DNA from: UBA1205 sp045534635
Lineage (GTDB): Bacteria; Bacteroidota; Bacteroidia; Bacteroidales; WCHB1-69
Direction: 5' to 3'
DNA length: 31,887 bases
Assembly: GCA_045534635.1 (NCBI GenBank)
Contig: JAZSKB010000053.1
Coordinates: 1 to 31,887 of the forward strand
The notes below the pieces were generated by a model that worked only from the letters and a program-made list of their open reading frames with translations, made no database searches and was not told where the DNA came from. The translations under genes and the position numbers were made by a program. Every line of letters starts with the position of its first letter. Within the stretch, counting starts at the first letter, position 1. Positions 1 to 8,816 of this stretch are shown piece by piece.

Positions 1-553
1 CATATTTTTCTGCCATGTTAATATTAATAATATTCTGTCCGTCATTATTTACACCTCCATAAGTCAAACTACCCGCGGCATCAGCATAATTTCCTCCAAT
101 ATCTTTATTAAAGGAAATATCCCCAAAAGTTAAATAATAAAGATTATTTTTATCATTCCTTAAATCATTAATTTCTGTTAATGCATTAGTCAATTCGGTA
201 ATATGGTCATTTAAACGATTATATTCATCTGAACCTACGGCGTATTTATTTCTCTCTTCTATTCTTTGAGACAATTTATTTTGTATATCCTTTTCCATTG
301 GTTTAACGTAATTCTCATCTTGAGCAGGGTCGAATATACACCCCGTCGGGTCAACGTACTTCACAGGATTATTCCCACAATAAGCGTAAGGAGATATGCT
401 TGGGTATTTCTCAAAAAGAGGGTCTCTGCTGGTGAAAGTAGGTGCCCTATAGTAACGAGCCTCAAAACAATACACTATAAAACAGTCCTTAATACTGCTG
501 TTTATCAGGTAGTTACAAGCGGTTTTTTGGGTATGTTTTTTATAAACTCTCAT
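1..553 (-). CDS. Orphan Rhs core-terminal tip with variable C-terminal (toxin-like) domain, partial
   Basis: Reading the minus strand from ATG at 553 gives a short leader (MRVYKKHTQKTACNYL...), then the classical end of an Rhs core: EARYYRAPTFTSRDP, PYAYCGNNPVKYVDPTG. After DPTG the sequence becomes polymorphic-toxin-like: about 100 residues, helical and charged first, then a segment with GGNYADAAGSLTYGG and NNDGQNIININ, running off the left edge. An in-frame TAA lies just upstream of the ATG and no YD-repeat region precedes it, so this is a detached C-terminal cassette rather than a full Rhs gene. Such orphan tips are known in Rhs systems as material for swapping toxin ends by recombination. 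The tail resembles, from memory, Bacteroidota Rhs tails that continue into a zinc-peptidase-like HELKH motif, but that part lies outside the window, so the activity is inference. No promoter was recognised. Confidence 0.8.
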   Translation of the reverse strand, partial: MRVYKKHTQKTACNYLINSSIKDCFIVYCFEARYYRAPTFTSRDPLFEKYPSISPYAYCGNNPVKYVDPTGCIFDPAQDENYVKPMEKDIQNKLSQRIEERNKYAVGSDEYNRLNDHITELTNALTEINDLRNDKNNLYYLTFGDISFNKDIGGNYADAAGSLTYGGVNNDGQNIININMAEKY

Positions 554-652
554 TTTTTTAGCATATTGTTATTATTCAACGTTTTATACACAACAAATAT
601 TGTGCCAAAGTGGTCGATTTTTGATAAAAATGAAAAAAATTTTTTTGTAAGG
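458..652 (-). repeat. Inverted repeat copy 1 (Rhs-associated, about 195 bp)
   Basis: Its reverse complement matches 8844-9042 at roughly 85% by eye, with small indels in A/T runs. Landmarks present in both are ATAAAACGTTGAATAATAAC, ATGAGAGTTTATAAAAA and TTTTATAGTGTATTGTT. The repeat covers the first 32 codons of the orphan Rhs tip and about 100 bp upstream of it, ending just inside the EARYYR motif (in the codons for E-A). Confidence 0.85.
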
Positions 653-867
653 TTTAGAACTTTTTTGAATTTCTTTAACATATTGATTTTCAACAAGAAA
701 AACTTTTGTTATATCTAACAGCATTTGTAATATAGAAAAAACAACTATTTAACTATGATAAGATTATAAGCCATTTCGTACAAATTCCTAATGTAGATTC
801 GTAAAAAATAATTTGCTTTTTTTAATATTTTTTTTATTTGATTGTAGTTTGATATGTAAAAATTCTA
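554..867. other. Intergenic region, AT-rich
   Basis: This gap lies between the divergent orphan Rhs tip and the coiled-coil membrane gene. The first 99 bases belong to the inverted repeat shared with 8844-9042. The remainder is very AT-rich with long T runs; I see no further gene or RNA. The open frame crossing it on the plus strand has no recognisable domain and runs antisense to the Rhs tip. Confidence 0.6.
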
Positions 868-875
868 TATCTTTG
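868..875 (+). promoter_or_regulatory. Bacteroidota -7 promoter element (TATCTTTG)
   Basis: TATCTTTG fits the consensus TAnnTTTG and lies 22 bases before the ATG at 898. TTTG at 848-851 could be the -33 element, although the 16-base spacer is short. Confidence 0.65.
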
Positions 876-897
876 CAAAATACTAATAAAACGAATT

Positions 898-1821
898 ATG
901 ATGGATATAGAAAAGAATAATCAGATACAAGAATTAGAGAGAAAAGTTAAAAGAAATCGGGCACTAGCCATATTTTTTGCGATAGTGGCAATCGTTAGTA
1001 TTATTATAGCCGTTTACTCACTTACAAATGTAAACAAATACGTTGAGGTTGCAGACAATTCACAAGCAGAACAAGCATTATTGCAAGCAGAATTGGATTC
1101 TGTTTTGGCAGAATATGAAAAAATGAAAGCAGAATATGGAGAATTAAATGAAAAATTGACGGCAAAAGATAGTGCTATTTTGGCACAAGCCGAAGAAATT
1201 CAAAAATTAATATCTTCGCAAGCAGATTATCGTCGAATCAAGAAAAAATTGGAATTGTTACAAGACCAAGGTAAAGAATATGTATCTCTTTTAGATTCTT
1301 TGTACACGGTAAACAAAAATTTGACAATCACAAATGAGGGATTAACACAAGAAGTTTCTCAATTGAATGAAGAAAAAACAAAACTTTCTGAAGAAAAAGA
1401 GCAGTTGCAAGCAAAAGTAACAACAGCGTCAAAACTTAAAGCATACAATGTTTCGTTGAAAGCATATACTGCAAAATCGCAAGAAACGATAAAATCCAGA
1501 AGAGTTAAAGCGATAAAAACAACGTTTACATTGAGTGAAAATGATTTAACACCAGCAGGACCTATAAATATTTATGCTCGAATTTCTTTACCCGATGGGC
1601 GTGTTTTGGCTCTTGGGAAAGGCGATGCATATAGTTTTCTTCACGAAGACAAACAATTGCAATACACTATTAAAGAAACAGTTAATTATGAAAATAAAGC
1701 AAAAAGTGTTTCTTTATCATGGGAATTGCGAGATGGCGATGCCGCAGTTGCAGGAGAATATCACGTACAATTATTCACAGATGATACTTTTCTTGGTGAA
1801 GCAAGTATGAAATTAAATTAA
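898..1821 (+). CDS. Membrane-anchored coiled-coil protein of unknown function
   Basis: A 307-residue protein. A short basic cytosolic segment (residues 1-22) is followed by one membrane helix (about 23-45, ALAIFFAIVAIVSIIIAVYS), a long heptad-rich coiled coil rich in Glu, Gln, Lys and Ala (about 55-180), and a C-terminal, probably beta-rich domain (about 200-307: TTFTLSENDLTPAGPINIYARIS, GEYHVQLFTDD). By the positive-inside rule the coiled coil would be in the periplasm. I do not recognise the family; similar single-helix coiled-coil proteins are common and often annotated as hypothetical. ATG ATG at 898 and 901 offers two starts. Thioredoxin begins 30 bases after the stop, so the two are probably one transcript driven by the promoter at 868-875. 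Confidence 0.8.
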   Translation: MMDIEKNNQIQELERKVKRNRALAIFFAIVAIVSIIIAVYSLTNVNKYVEVADNSQAEQALLQAELDSVLAEYEKMKAEYGELNEKLTAKDSAILAQAEEIQKLISSQADYRRIKKKLELLQDQGKEYVSLLDSLYTVNKNLTITNEGLTQEVSQLNEEKTKLSEEKEQLQAKVTTASKLKAYNVSLKAYTAKSQETIKSRRVKAIKTTFTLSENDLTPAGPINIYARISLPDGRVLALGKGDAYSFLHEDKQLQYTIKETVNYENKAKSVSLSWELRDGDAAVAGEYHVQLFTDDTFLGEASMKLN

Positions 1822-1851
1822 TAGATTGTAAAATATAAAATTAGGATAATT

Positions 1852-2166
1852 ATGGAAATAGTAATAACAGACAACAATTGGGAAAGTGTTATATCAGGAG
1901 AACTTCCTATAGTAGTTGATTTTTGGGCTACTTGGTGTGGTCCTTGTAGAACAATTGCTCCTTTGCTTGAAAAAGTTGCAGCAGAGTATGATGGTAAAAT
2001 TATTGTGGGTAAAATCAATATTGAAGATAGTCCAAATGTAACTATGAAATTTGGTATCAGAAATATTCCTACACTTTTGTTTTTTAAGAATGGAGAAATT
2101 GTCGACAAACATGTAGGTGTTATCCGCGAAAGTGATTTAGTAGATAAAATTAATAATCTTTTATAA
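1852..2166 (+). CDS. trxA: Thioredoxin
   Basis: A 104-residue single-domain thioredoxin of standard length. The active site WCGPC is intact (Cys29, Cys32) within VVDFWATWCGPCRTIAPLLE, the buried Asp is in VVDF, and the cis-proline motif RNIPTLLFF is present. There is no signal peptide, so it is the cytosolic dithiol reductant kept reduced by thioredoxin reductase. It lies directly upstream of a DsbD-type membrane reductase, which in known systems takes electrons from cytosolic thioredoxin; the adjacency therefore makes functional sense even though a terminator separates the two genes. Confidence 0.95.
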   Translation: MEIVITDNNWESVISGELPIVVDFWATWCGPCRTIAPLLEKVAAEYDGKIIVGKINIEDSPNVTMKFGIRNIPTLLFFKNGEIVDKHVGVIRESDLVDKINNLL

Positions 2167-2185
2167 AAAGATAACATTGAAAAAT

Positions 2186-2216
2186 AAGACGGAGAATGTT
2201 TGTTCTTCGTCTTTTT
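2186..2216 (+). terminator. Intrinsic terminator after trxA
   Basis: Stem AAGACGGAGAA (2186-2196) pairs with TTCTTCGTCTT (2203-2213) with one G-T wobble and a six-base loop, followed by a T5 run at 2212-2216. Confidence 0.85.
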
Positions 2217-2250
2217 ATTATTAATAAAAATCAAACAATAAAATTGCAAA

Positions 2251-4320
2251 ATGAAAAAAGTATTAAATGTCAATATCTTTTTATTGTTAATAGCAATATT
2301 TTGTAAAGGAGTCGTATTAGCACAGATAGAAAAACCTGTTATATGGAAATACAATGTAGAGAAAATTGCTGACAATCAGGCTAAAATAGTTGTTACAGCT
2401 ACAATAGAAAAAAAATGGCATTTGTATTCCCAATACAATACCGAAGGTATAACTCAACAAACTGTGTTTAACTTTGAACCATCAGCAAATTATACGTTAG
2501 AAGGAAAAACCATAGAACCAAAATATACAGAAATTACCGATGATTTTGGAACAGATAGATTTTTTGACCTCTCTGTTGTTAATTTTACACAAAAAATTAA
2601 AATATTATCAAAAGAAGATTTTACTATTAATCTATCCATTGATGCTCAAGCATGTACAGATGGGAAATGTGTATTGGCTGGTGTAGATTTTGCTATACCA
2701 ATAAAAGGTATAAAAATAAAAGAATCAACAGAAAACAAATCACTTACACAACAAATAGAAGAAGATACTAATACACAAATAGAAAAGACAATAGTTCAAG
2801 AAGATACTATGATTAAAGAAGAAGAAATTGTTAGTATTCAATCAGAAAAAAGTGACATTTCTTCAAAAGAAAAATCAATGTTAGTGGTATTTTTAGTATC
2901 ATTTCTTGCAGGATTGTTGGCATTGTTGACACCTTGTGTTTTTCCGATGATTCCAATGACAATAAGTTTTTTTATGAAAAGCAATAAATCTAAAAAAGAT
3001 GGAATTAAACAAGCCATATTTTTTGGAATATCTATTATCTTTATTTTTGCAGTTTTAGGATTGATACTCACACTTTTATTGGGGAAAGATGCAATGTATA
3101 TTATTAGTACGCATTGGATACCCAATTTGATATTTTTTGTCATATTTATGATTTTTGCTTTTTCTTTCTTTGGATTGTTTGAAATTGCCTTACCAAGTTC
3201 TTGGATAAATAGTTCTGACAAACAATCATCAAAAGGAGGATATTTAGGTTCTTTTTTCATTGCACTGACAACGGTATTGGTATCATTTTCTTGTACTGGT
3301 CCTATTTTGGGAGCAGCATTGATAGAATTAGCATCAGGGTCTAACGATAGTTTAGTTTTCTTTATTTCTATGTTAGGATTTGCATTAGGATTTGCTTTAC
3401 CATTTAGTTTTTTGGCAATGTTTCCTTCAATGATACAAAAAGTAAAATCTGGTTCATGGTTAAATACCATAAAAATTGTATTTGGTTTCCTTGAAATTGC
3501 TCTTGGATTAAAATTTTTATCAATGGCAGATTTGAGTGCAAATTGGGGAATTTTAGATAGAGAAACATATTTAGCATTATGGATAGTAATATTTTCTATG
3601 TTAGGATTTTATTTACTTGGCAAATTACAATTTAAAGGTGATGACCCAATAACACATATTTCGATTCCTCGATTGTTTTTAGCATTGATAACATTTGCAT
3701 TTGTTATTTATATGATTCCGGGTATGTGGGGAGCTCCTTTGAAAGCAATATCAGGATATATTCCACCAATGACAACACAAGATTTTGATATAGAACGTAT
3801 TATAGTAGAGAATAAAAGTAATACAGCATCATTTTCTGCTATTCCTGCCAATAGAAAATATGCCGACCAACTGCATTTGCCAACAGGCTTTGAAGGTTTT
3901 TTCGATTTGGAAGAAGCAAAAGCCTATGCAAAACAAGTCAACAAACCAATATTTATTGATTTTACGGGCAAAACTTGTGCGAATTGTCGTGAAATGGAAA
4001 ATTATGTATGGTCAAGCCCTAATGTGAAAAAAATGCTTCAAGAAGATTTTGTTATGGTAGCACTTTATGCCGATGCTAATACAATAAAACTTCCTGAAAA
4101 TGAATGGATAACAACAAAAGATGGTATAGTTATTAAAACATTAGGAAAAAAGAATCTAAATTATCAAATGGAGCATTTCAATATGAATGCTCAACCATTT
4201 TATGTTCTTATTGATTCCCAAGGAAATATGCTTACAAAAGAACCTAAATCTTACGACAGAAATATTGATAATTTTGTTGCTTTTCTGGAAGAAGGTCTTA
4301 AAAATTTTAAACAACAATAA
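2251..4320 (+). CDS. dsbD: Protein-disulfide reductase, DsbD family
   Basis: 689 residues with the full three-part DsbD layout. A signal peptide (1-24, ending VVLAQ) leads into an N-terminal periplasmic domain (about 27-155) whose cysteine pair is CTDGKC (Cys135, Cys140). An acidic Glu/Thr-rich linker (about 158-208) precedes the polytopic membrane domain (about 209-495), which has the two electron-carrying cysteines in LLTPCVFPMIPM (Cys229) and VSFSCTGPILG (Cys348). The C-terminal thioredoxin-like domain (about 545-689) has FTGKTCANC (Cys576, Cys579). The protein moves electrons from cytosolic thioredoxin to periplasmic thiol proteins such as cytochrome c maturation or disulfide isomerase partners. 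TAAAATTG at 2239-2246 resembles a -7 element with one mismatch but would leave almost no leader, so I do not list it separately. Confidence 0.93.
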   Translation: MKKVLNVNIFLLLIAIFCKGVVLAQIEKPVIWKYNVEKIADNQAKIVVTATIEKKWHLYSQYNTEGITQQTVFNFEPSANYTLEGKTIEPKYTEITDDFGTDRFFDLSVVNFTQKIKILSKEDFTINLSIDAQACTDGKCVLAGVDFAIPIKGIKIKESTENKSLTQQIEEDTNTQIEKTIVQEDTMIKEEEIVSIQSEKSDISSKEKSMLVVFLVSFLAGLLALLTPCVFPMIPMTISFFMKSNKSKKDGIKQAIFFGISIIFIFAVLGLILTLLLGKDAMYIISTHWIPNLIFFVIFMIFAFSFFGLFEIALPSSWINSSDKQSSKGGYLGSFFIALTTVLVSFSCTGPILGAALIELASGSNDSLVFFISMLGFALGFALPFSFLAMFPSMIQKVKSGSWLNTIKIVFGFLEIALGLKFLSMADLSANWGILDRETYLALWIVIFSMLGFYLLGKLQFKGDDPITHISIPRLFLALITFAFVIYMIPGMWGAPLKAISGYIPPMTTQDFDIERIIVENKSNTASFSAIPANRKYADQLHLPTGFEGFFDLEEAKAYAKQVNKPIFIDFTGKTCANCREMENYVWSSPNVKKMLQEDFVMVALYADANTIKLPENEWITTKDGIVIKTLGKKNLNYQMEHFNMNAQPFYVLIDSQGNMLTKEPKSYDRNIDNFVAFLEEGLKNFKQQ

Positions 4321-4343
4321 CCCTAATAATTGTTCTTCTGATA

Positions 4344-5831
4344 ATGAAATATGTTATTTTTGACATTATTCGGCAAAACTTTTTGCAACAAAAAAGAGCA
4401 AAGGGATATTATAAAAATACCTTTATTTCTATAATGGTATGGATATTTGTTCTATATATGGCAAGTTTCTTGCTTATTCTGGGATTTTTGCTGGATAATA
4501 TTTTAGAAAAAATTCATATAAATCAAAATCCTGTGGAAATAGCTGGGAATATGTTTTTTTATCTCTATTTGGGAGGCATACTTATTCGCATCGTCATGCA
4601 ACAATTACAACGTATTCAAATTCATACCTATCAACATTTGCCCATTCGTAGAAATACTCTGGTGAATTATTTGATTATCACTCCTATCCTTCATCCTTTC
4701 AATTATTTGTTGCTGTTTTTGATTATTCCCTTTGCCATACAAGCAGTAAGCGTATATTATAGCGTAGATGTGGCTATTCGCTTTGTATGCTGCATGGTAT
4801 TCATGATATGGTTCAATTATCTTACAGCAGGTTATCTCAAACGCAAACTTCCGTCGGAATGGATAGGTTTTGTAATATTATTACTTGTCATAATAGCATT
4901 TGTTTGTATGGAATTTTTCGGGTGGTTCTCATTATGCAAAATATCCCGTATTTGCATGCTGTGGCTGATAACTCATTCCTACGGTATATTTATTCCTATT
5001 GCAATGATAGTAATTGCATATATATTTAATTTTCAATATTTTAATCAGCACTATTATATTGAAACTTTTAACACAAAAAAAGCAGATAAAGTAAAAACTT
5101 ATCGCTTGAGTTTTTTAGATAGATTTGGTTTGATAGGGGAAATAATGGGTATGGAAATAAAACTTCTGCTTCGTCACAAACGAACCAAAAGCATGCTGTT
5201 TGTTTTCCCCTTTTCTCTTCTTATTGGTCTTTTGTATTACATAGATCCTATGTATGCCGAAAATCCAGGATGGCTTTTCTTTGGTGCAACTTATATTATC
5301 GGAATGTTGATGTTTATACTCAGACAAAGCATAATAAGTTGGAATAGTTCTCATTTTGACGGACTAATGAGCAACAATATTTCTATTGAAAACTATTTGA
5401 AAGCCAATTTATACATTATGCAAATAACGAATATTATTTGTTTCATTCTTTCTTCTCCCTACTTTATCATAGGTTGGCATATAGTAGCCTATCATGTGAC
5501 TGTCTGCCTATTCAATATGGGAGTATTGGCATATATCTTTTTGTTTTTTGCATGCTATAATGCCAAACATATAGATTTAAAAAACAATTCGGCATATAAT
5601 TATCAAGGATTTTCATTCAAAAATTTGTTAATCATCAATATTCCTCTTTTTTTACCGATAATAATAATAAGCATTCTGCATATATGGTTGAACACTTATG
5701 TAATATTAGGTGCTTTTTCCGCATTGGGCATTATCGGTCTTTGTTTGCAAAAATATTGGCTTAGGCTTTGTATTAATAAATTCAATCAACAAAAATACAC
5801 TTTGCTGGAAGGTTTTCGTCAAAGTGAATAA
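4344..5831 (+). CDS. ABC exporter permease, DUF5687-like
   Basis: A 495-residue polytopic membrane protein with roughly ten or more hydrophobic segments spread along its length. A short cytosolic N-terminus (KYVIFDIIRQNFLQQKRAKG) is typical of the Bacteroidota family DUF5687, in which the first gene encodes the membrane part and the next an ATPase. Here the ATPase gene starts 10 bases downstream, so they very likely form one exporter. The substrate cannot be read from the sequence. The gene begins 23 bases after dsbD and may be co-transcribed with it, since I see no terminator in that gap. The family name rests on recall of its N-terminus and context. Confidence 0.8.
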   Translation: MKYVIFDIIRQNFLQQKRAKGYYKNTFISIMVWIFVLYMASFLLILGFLLDNILEKIHINQNPVEIAGNMFFYLYLGGILIRIVMQQLQRIQIHTYQHLPIRRNTLVNYLIITPILHPFNYLLLFLIIPFAIQAVSVYYSVDVAIRFVCCMVFMIWFNYLTAGYLKRKLPSEWIGFVILLLVIIAFVCMEFFGWFSLCKISRICMLWLITHSYGIFIPIAMIVIAYIFNFQYFNQHYYIETFNTKKADKVKTYRLSFLDRFGLIGEIMGMEIKLLLRHKRTKSMLFVFPFSLLIGLLYYIDPMYAENPGWLFFGATYIIGMLMFILRQSIISWNSSHFDGLMSNNISIENYLKANLYIMQITNIICFILSSPYFIIGWHIVAYHVTVCLFNMGVLAYIFLFFACYNAKHIDLKNNSAYNYQGFSFKNLLIINIPLFLPIIIISILHIWLNTYVILGAFSALGIIGLCLQKYWLRLCINKFNQQKYTLLEGFRQSE

Positions 5832-5841
5832 ATAAATTATT

Positions 5842-6537
5842 ATGATAACAGCAAAACATTTAAAAAAAACATACGGAAATAAAGTTGCTTTAAATATTGA
5901 AGACATACATATTGCCAAAGGCGAAAGTTTTGGACTTGTAGGCAACAACGGTGCAGGTAAAACCACCTTTTTTCGGATTATTCTCGATTTAGTAGAGGCA
6001 ACCGAAGGAGAAATTCTTATCAATAATACTCCCGTAGTACGCAACGATGATTGGAAATCCTATGTAGGTTCTTTTTTGGATGAAAATTTTTTAATTGATT
6101 TTCTTACCGTAGAAGAATATTTTCAATTTGTTGGCAAACTTCATCATCTAACACAAGAAGAAATAACGACATTTATTGATTCTATGCAAGATTTTTTCAA
6201 TGGAGAAATCAATAATTCTAAAAAACTCATACGAGACTATTCCAAAGGAAATCAGAAGAAAATAGGCATAGTAGCAGCACTTATTGGTCGTCCTAAAATA
6301 CTTATTTTGGATGAACCTTTCACTGCCTTAGACCCTTCGTCACAAATACGTCTCAAACGATTTCTCAACGATTTACAAACACAAACAAATATTACTCTGC
6401 TCATATCATCACACGATTTAAACCACATTACCGAAGTGTGCAAACGCATAGTAATACTTGAAAACGGACATATAGTAAAAGATATTGTCACCAATGAAAA
6501 TACGCTTAAAGAATTAGAAAGTTATTTTGCTGTATAA
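5842..6537 (+). CDS. ABC transporter ATP-binding protein
   Basis: A 231-residue ATPase. Walker A is GNNGAGKT (residues 34-41). The signature motif is the degenerate YSKGNQKK instead of LSGGQ, as is usual in ABC-2-type exporters. Walker B is KILILDEP, followed by the D-loop TALDPSS and the switch histidine in SSHDL. It pairs with the membrane protein encoded immediately upstream. With no periplasmic binding protein nearby, the system is most likely an exporter. smpB follows after 11 bases and may share the transcript. Confidence 0.9.
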   Translation: MITAKHLKKTYGNKVALNIEDIHIAKGESFGLVGNNGAGKTTFFRIILDLVEATEGEILINNTPVVRNDDWKSYVGSFLDENFLIDFLTVEEYFQFVGKLHHLTQEEITTFIDSMQDFFNGEINNSKKLIRDYSKGNQKKIGIVAALIGRPKILILDEPFTALDPSSQIRLKRFLNDLQTQTNITLLISSHDLNHITEVCKRIVILENGHIVKDIVTNENTLKELESYFAV

Positions 6538-6548
6538 AAGTTTGAATC

Positions 6549-7013
6549 ATGAACAAAAAAAATGAAATAGATGCTAAAATAAAAATAAAAAATCGAAAAG
6601 CAGAATTTGAATATTTTCTTTTAACTCGATATAATGCAGGCTTAGTTTTAACAGGGACAGAAATAAAATCAATTCGTGCAGGAAAAGCAAGTTTCACAGA
6701 TGCTTATTGTAGCTTTGTTAATAATGAATTGTGGTTACACAATTTACATATAAGTGAATATATTGCAGGAAGTTACAACAATCATGAACCCAAAAGAGAT
6801 AGAAAATTATTGTTAACAAAGCGAGAATTGAGAAAATTGCTCGCTAAATTGAATGAAAAAGGTACAACAATAATACCTATTTTGCTTTATATCAACGAAA
6901 ATGGTTATGCAAAATTAGAAATTGCATTGGCAAAAGGTAAAAAAATGTACGATAAACGAGAAAGTATCAAAGAAAAAGATACACGAAGAGCAATAGAACG
7001 AGGAGAACAATAA
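6549..7013 (+). CDS. smpB: SsrA (tmRNA)-binding protein SmpB
   Basis: 154 residues, normal length. The N-terminal block IKNRKAEFEYFL, the OB-fold core (GLVLTGTEIKSIRAGKASFTDAY and the NHEPKRDRKLLL strand) and the basic C-terminal tail GKKMYDKRESIKEKDTRR are all characteristic. SmpB carries tmRNA into the A site of stalled ribosomes and its tail occupies the empty mRNA channel. The gene follows the ABC ATPase gene by 11 bases. No tmRNA gene was found in this window. Confidence 0.97.
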   Translation: MNKKNEIDAKIKIKNRKAEFEYFLLTRYNAGLVLTGTEIKSIRAGKASFTDAYCSFVNNELWLHNLHISEYIAGSYNNHEPKRDRKLLLTKRELRKLLAKLNEKGTTIIPILLYINENGYAKLEIALAKGKKMYDKRESIKEKDTRRAIERGEQ

Positions 7014-7023
7014 AAAATAGTAA

Positions 7024-7049
7024 GATTTTTTTGAAAAAAATCATTTTTT
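7024..7049 (+). terminator. Probable terminator after smpB
   Basis: GATTTTTT and AAAAAATC pair around a tiny loop (7024-7042), followed by ATTTTTTA. The stem is almost all A-T, so termination may be weak. Confidence 0.5.
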
Positions 7050-7080
7050 AAATATTGTTGACAGATATTGAAAAAAATGG

Positions 7081-7088
7081 TACTTTTG
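7081..7088 (+). promoter_or_regulatory. -7 promoter element of gpsA (TACTTTTG)
   Basis: A perfect match to TAnnTTTG ending six bases before the ATG at 7095. Its position inside the longest open frame shows that the ATG at 7068 is unlikely to be used. Confidence 0.7.
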
Positions 7089-7094
7089 CAAAGT

Positions 7095-8099
7095 ATGAAT
7101 TTTAGTAATAATAAGGTAGCGGTTATTGGCGGAGGTAGTTGGGCAACAGCAATTGTAAAAATATTGCAAAACAACTTATCAACTGTTTATTGGTGGGTGA
7201 GAGAACCTGAAATAAAAGAAGGTGTTAAAGCCAATGGTAGAAATCCATTGTTTTTATCTTCTGCACAATTGAATAGTAAACGTATTCGTATCTCGAATAA
7301 TTTGGCAACTATTGTTGCTAAAGTAGATACTATTATTTTGGTTGTCCCTTCTGCTTATGTTTATCGTTCTATATCTGTATTAAAACCAGATAGTTTAAAA
7401 AATAAAAATGTAGTATCGGCTATCAAGGGGATTGTTCCTGAAAAAATACAAACAATAACTGACTATTTAATGAGTAATTTTCAAGTGTCAGAAGATAGAT
7501 TGTGTGTTGTTTGTGGTCCTTCACACGCTGAAGAAATTGCTGCTGAAAAGTTAACATATCTCACTGCTGGTTCGCTGAATAACGATTTAGCGGAATATAT
7601 TGCTTCAATATTTAGAACGACTTATGTGAAAATTCATACTTCTCCCGATATGAAAGGCATAGAATTTTCGGTAATATTAAAAAATATTTATGCTTTGGCA
7701 GGAGGTATTTTTCGCGGTGCAGGCTATGGTGATAATCTTTTGGCTCTTTTCAATGCTAATTGTATCAGTGAAATGATACATTTTCTCAATGAAGTTGTTC
7801 CTAACAACAATCGTAATTTTTGTTCGGCTTCTTATTTAGGAGACCTTTTAGTAACTTCTTACTCTCAATATAGTAGAAATCGTTCTTTTGGAATGATGAT
7901 TGGACGCGGTTACTCGGTAAGAACGGCTCAATTAGAAATGAAAATGATTGCAGAAGGTTATTATGCCGTAAAATGTATCCATGAAATGAATAAAACATTC
8001 AAAGTAGATGTTCCAATTATAGAAATGGTTTATAGAGTTCTTTACGAAGGTTCTTCTATCAAATTGGAAATCATGCGTTTGTTAGAAATTCTCAGATAG
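7095..8099 (+). CDS. gpsA: Glycerol-3-phosphate dehydrogenase [NAD(P)+]
   Basis: 334 residues from ATG 7095. The longest frame begins at 7068, but that would place the -7 promoter inside the gene; starting at 7095 gives MNFSNNKVAVIGGGSWATA, in which the Rossmann glycine motif sits at residue 11 as in the family. Other family blocks are VVCGPSHAEEIA, the catalytic lysine region EFSVILKNIYALAGGIFRGAGYGDN and SYLGDLLVTSYSQYSRNRSFG. The usual ALxTRG stretch after the active site is replaced by LFNANCISEM. It reduces dihydroxyacetone phosphate to sn-glycerol 3-phosphate for phospholipid synthesis. Its last eight bases overlap the convergent exonuclease gene. Confidence 0.92.
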   Translation: MNFSNNKVAVIGGGSWATAIVKILQNNLSTVYWWVREPEIKEGVKANGRNPLFLSSAQLNSKRIRISNNLATIVAKVDTIILVVPSAYVYRSISVLKPDSLKNKNVVSAIKGIVPEKIQTITDYLMSNFQVSEDRLCVVCGPSHAEEIAAEKLTYLTAGSLNNDLAEYIASIFRTTYVKIHTSPDMKGIEFSVILKNIYALAGGIFRGAGYGDNLLALFNANCISEMIHFLNEVVPNNNRNFCSASYLGDLLVTSYSQYSRNRSFGMMIGRGYSVRTAQLEMKMIAEGYYAVKCIHEMNKTFKVDVPIIEMVYRVLYEGSSIKLEIMRLLEILR

Positions 8100-8796
8100 C
8101 ATTTATATAAATAATGTTTTTATCTTCTATAATATTTTCTCCTAAATAACAAAGCATTATTTGTACAATAGTAACTACATCTTTTTCACAATATGTACGA
8201 ATCTTTTTTAAATTATGTTCTTGCCAAAAAACATCATTTACTTGCGACCCATCAATATCATCTTTAGGTGAGGGAATATTGAAAATCGCTGCTAAAACAT
8301 CTAAAGATGTATAATGTTTATAATCACCAAATTTCCATAGTTCCATAGTATCCAAAAATGTTGTTTCCCATGGTTTTTTTCCTTGAACATTCAATATGTT
8401 AGGAATTTTTATTCTATTGATTAACATTCTTCTACAAATATACGGAAAATCAAATTCCTTACCATTGTGGGCACACAAATAATGATTTGTCCCATTGTAA
8501 TATTTATTAAGCATTTCTGCAAATTGTAGCAACAATGTTTTCTCATCTTCATTGGCAAAGGAGGTAACACGTAAATTTCCTTTTTGAATATAAGCAACAG
8601 AAATGCACACTATTTTACCAAATTCTGCATATATTGCAGCTTTTTTATACAAATTCTCTGGCGTATCTTCTTCTTTTTTTGCAATGGTTGTTGCTTTTTT
8701 GTCCCATAATTTTCGCATTCGTTCATTCAAATCGAAGTACGAAGGCATTATACTTACTGTTTCAATGTCTAAAAATAAAATTTGTTCAATTTCCAT
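8092..8796 (-). CDS. Predicted PolB-like 3'-5' exonuclease (DEDDy type)
   Basis: 234 residues from the ATG at 8796; the frame extends upstream to 8901, but the N-terminal extension is low-complexity and crosses the promoter. The motifs of a DEDDy exonuclease are present: ExoI FLDIETV (Asp10, Glu12), ExoII CAHNGKEFDFPYICRR, and ExoIII YCEKDVVT with the Tyr-x-x-x-Asp spacing. It matches the stand-alone family of DNA polymerase B-like exonucleases common in Bacteroidota; its substrate in the cell is not established. It has its own promoter and convergently overlaps gpsA by eight bases. Confidence 0.88.
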   Translation of the reverse strand: MEIEQILFLDIETVSIMPSYFDLNERMRKLWDKKATTIAKKEEDTPENLYKKAAIYAEFGKIVCISVAYIQKGNLRVTSFANEDEKTLLLQFAEMLNKYYNGTNHYLCAHNGKEFDFPYICRRMLINRIKIPNILNVQGKKPWETTFLDTMELWKFGDYKHYTSLDVLAAIFNIPSPKDDIDGSQVNDVFWQEHNLKKIRTYCEKDVVTIVQIMLCYLGENIIEDKNIIYINAI

Positions 8797-8816
8797 AATT
8801 ACATTATTTAATTTTG

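Noticed and set aside
266..718. 150-codon plus-strand open frame
   Set aside because: It runs antisense to the Rhs core motif and has no recognisable domain; the minus-strand reading is clearly the real one.
2838..3470. 210-codon minus-strand frame
   Set aside because: It is antisense to the membrane domain of dsbD and arises from its AT-rich codons.
7068..7094. Upstream ATG of gpsA
   Set aside because: It would place the promoter inside the gene and add a non-conserved extension.
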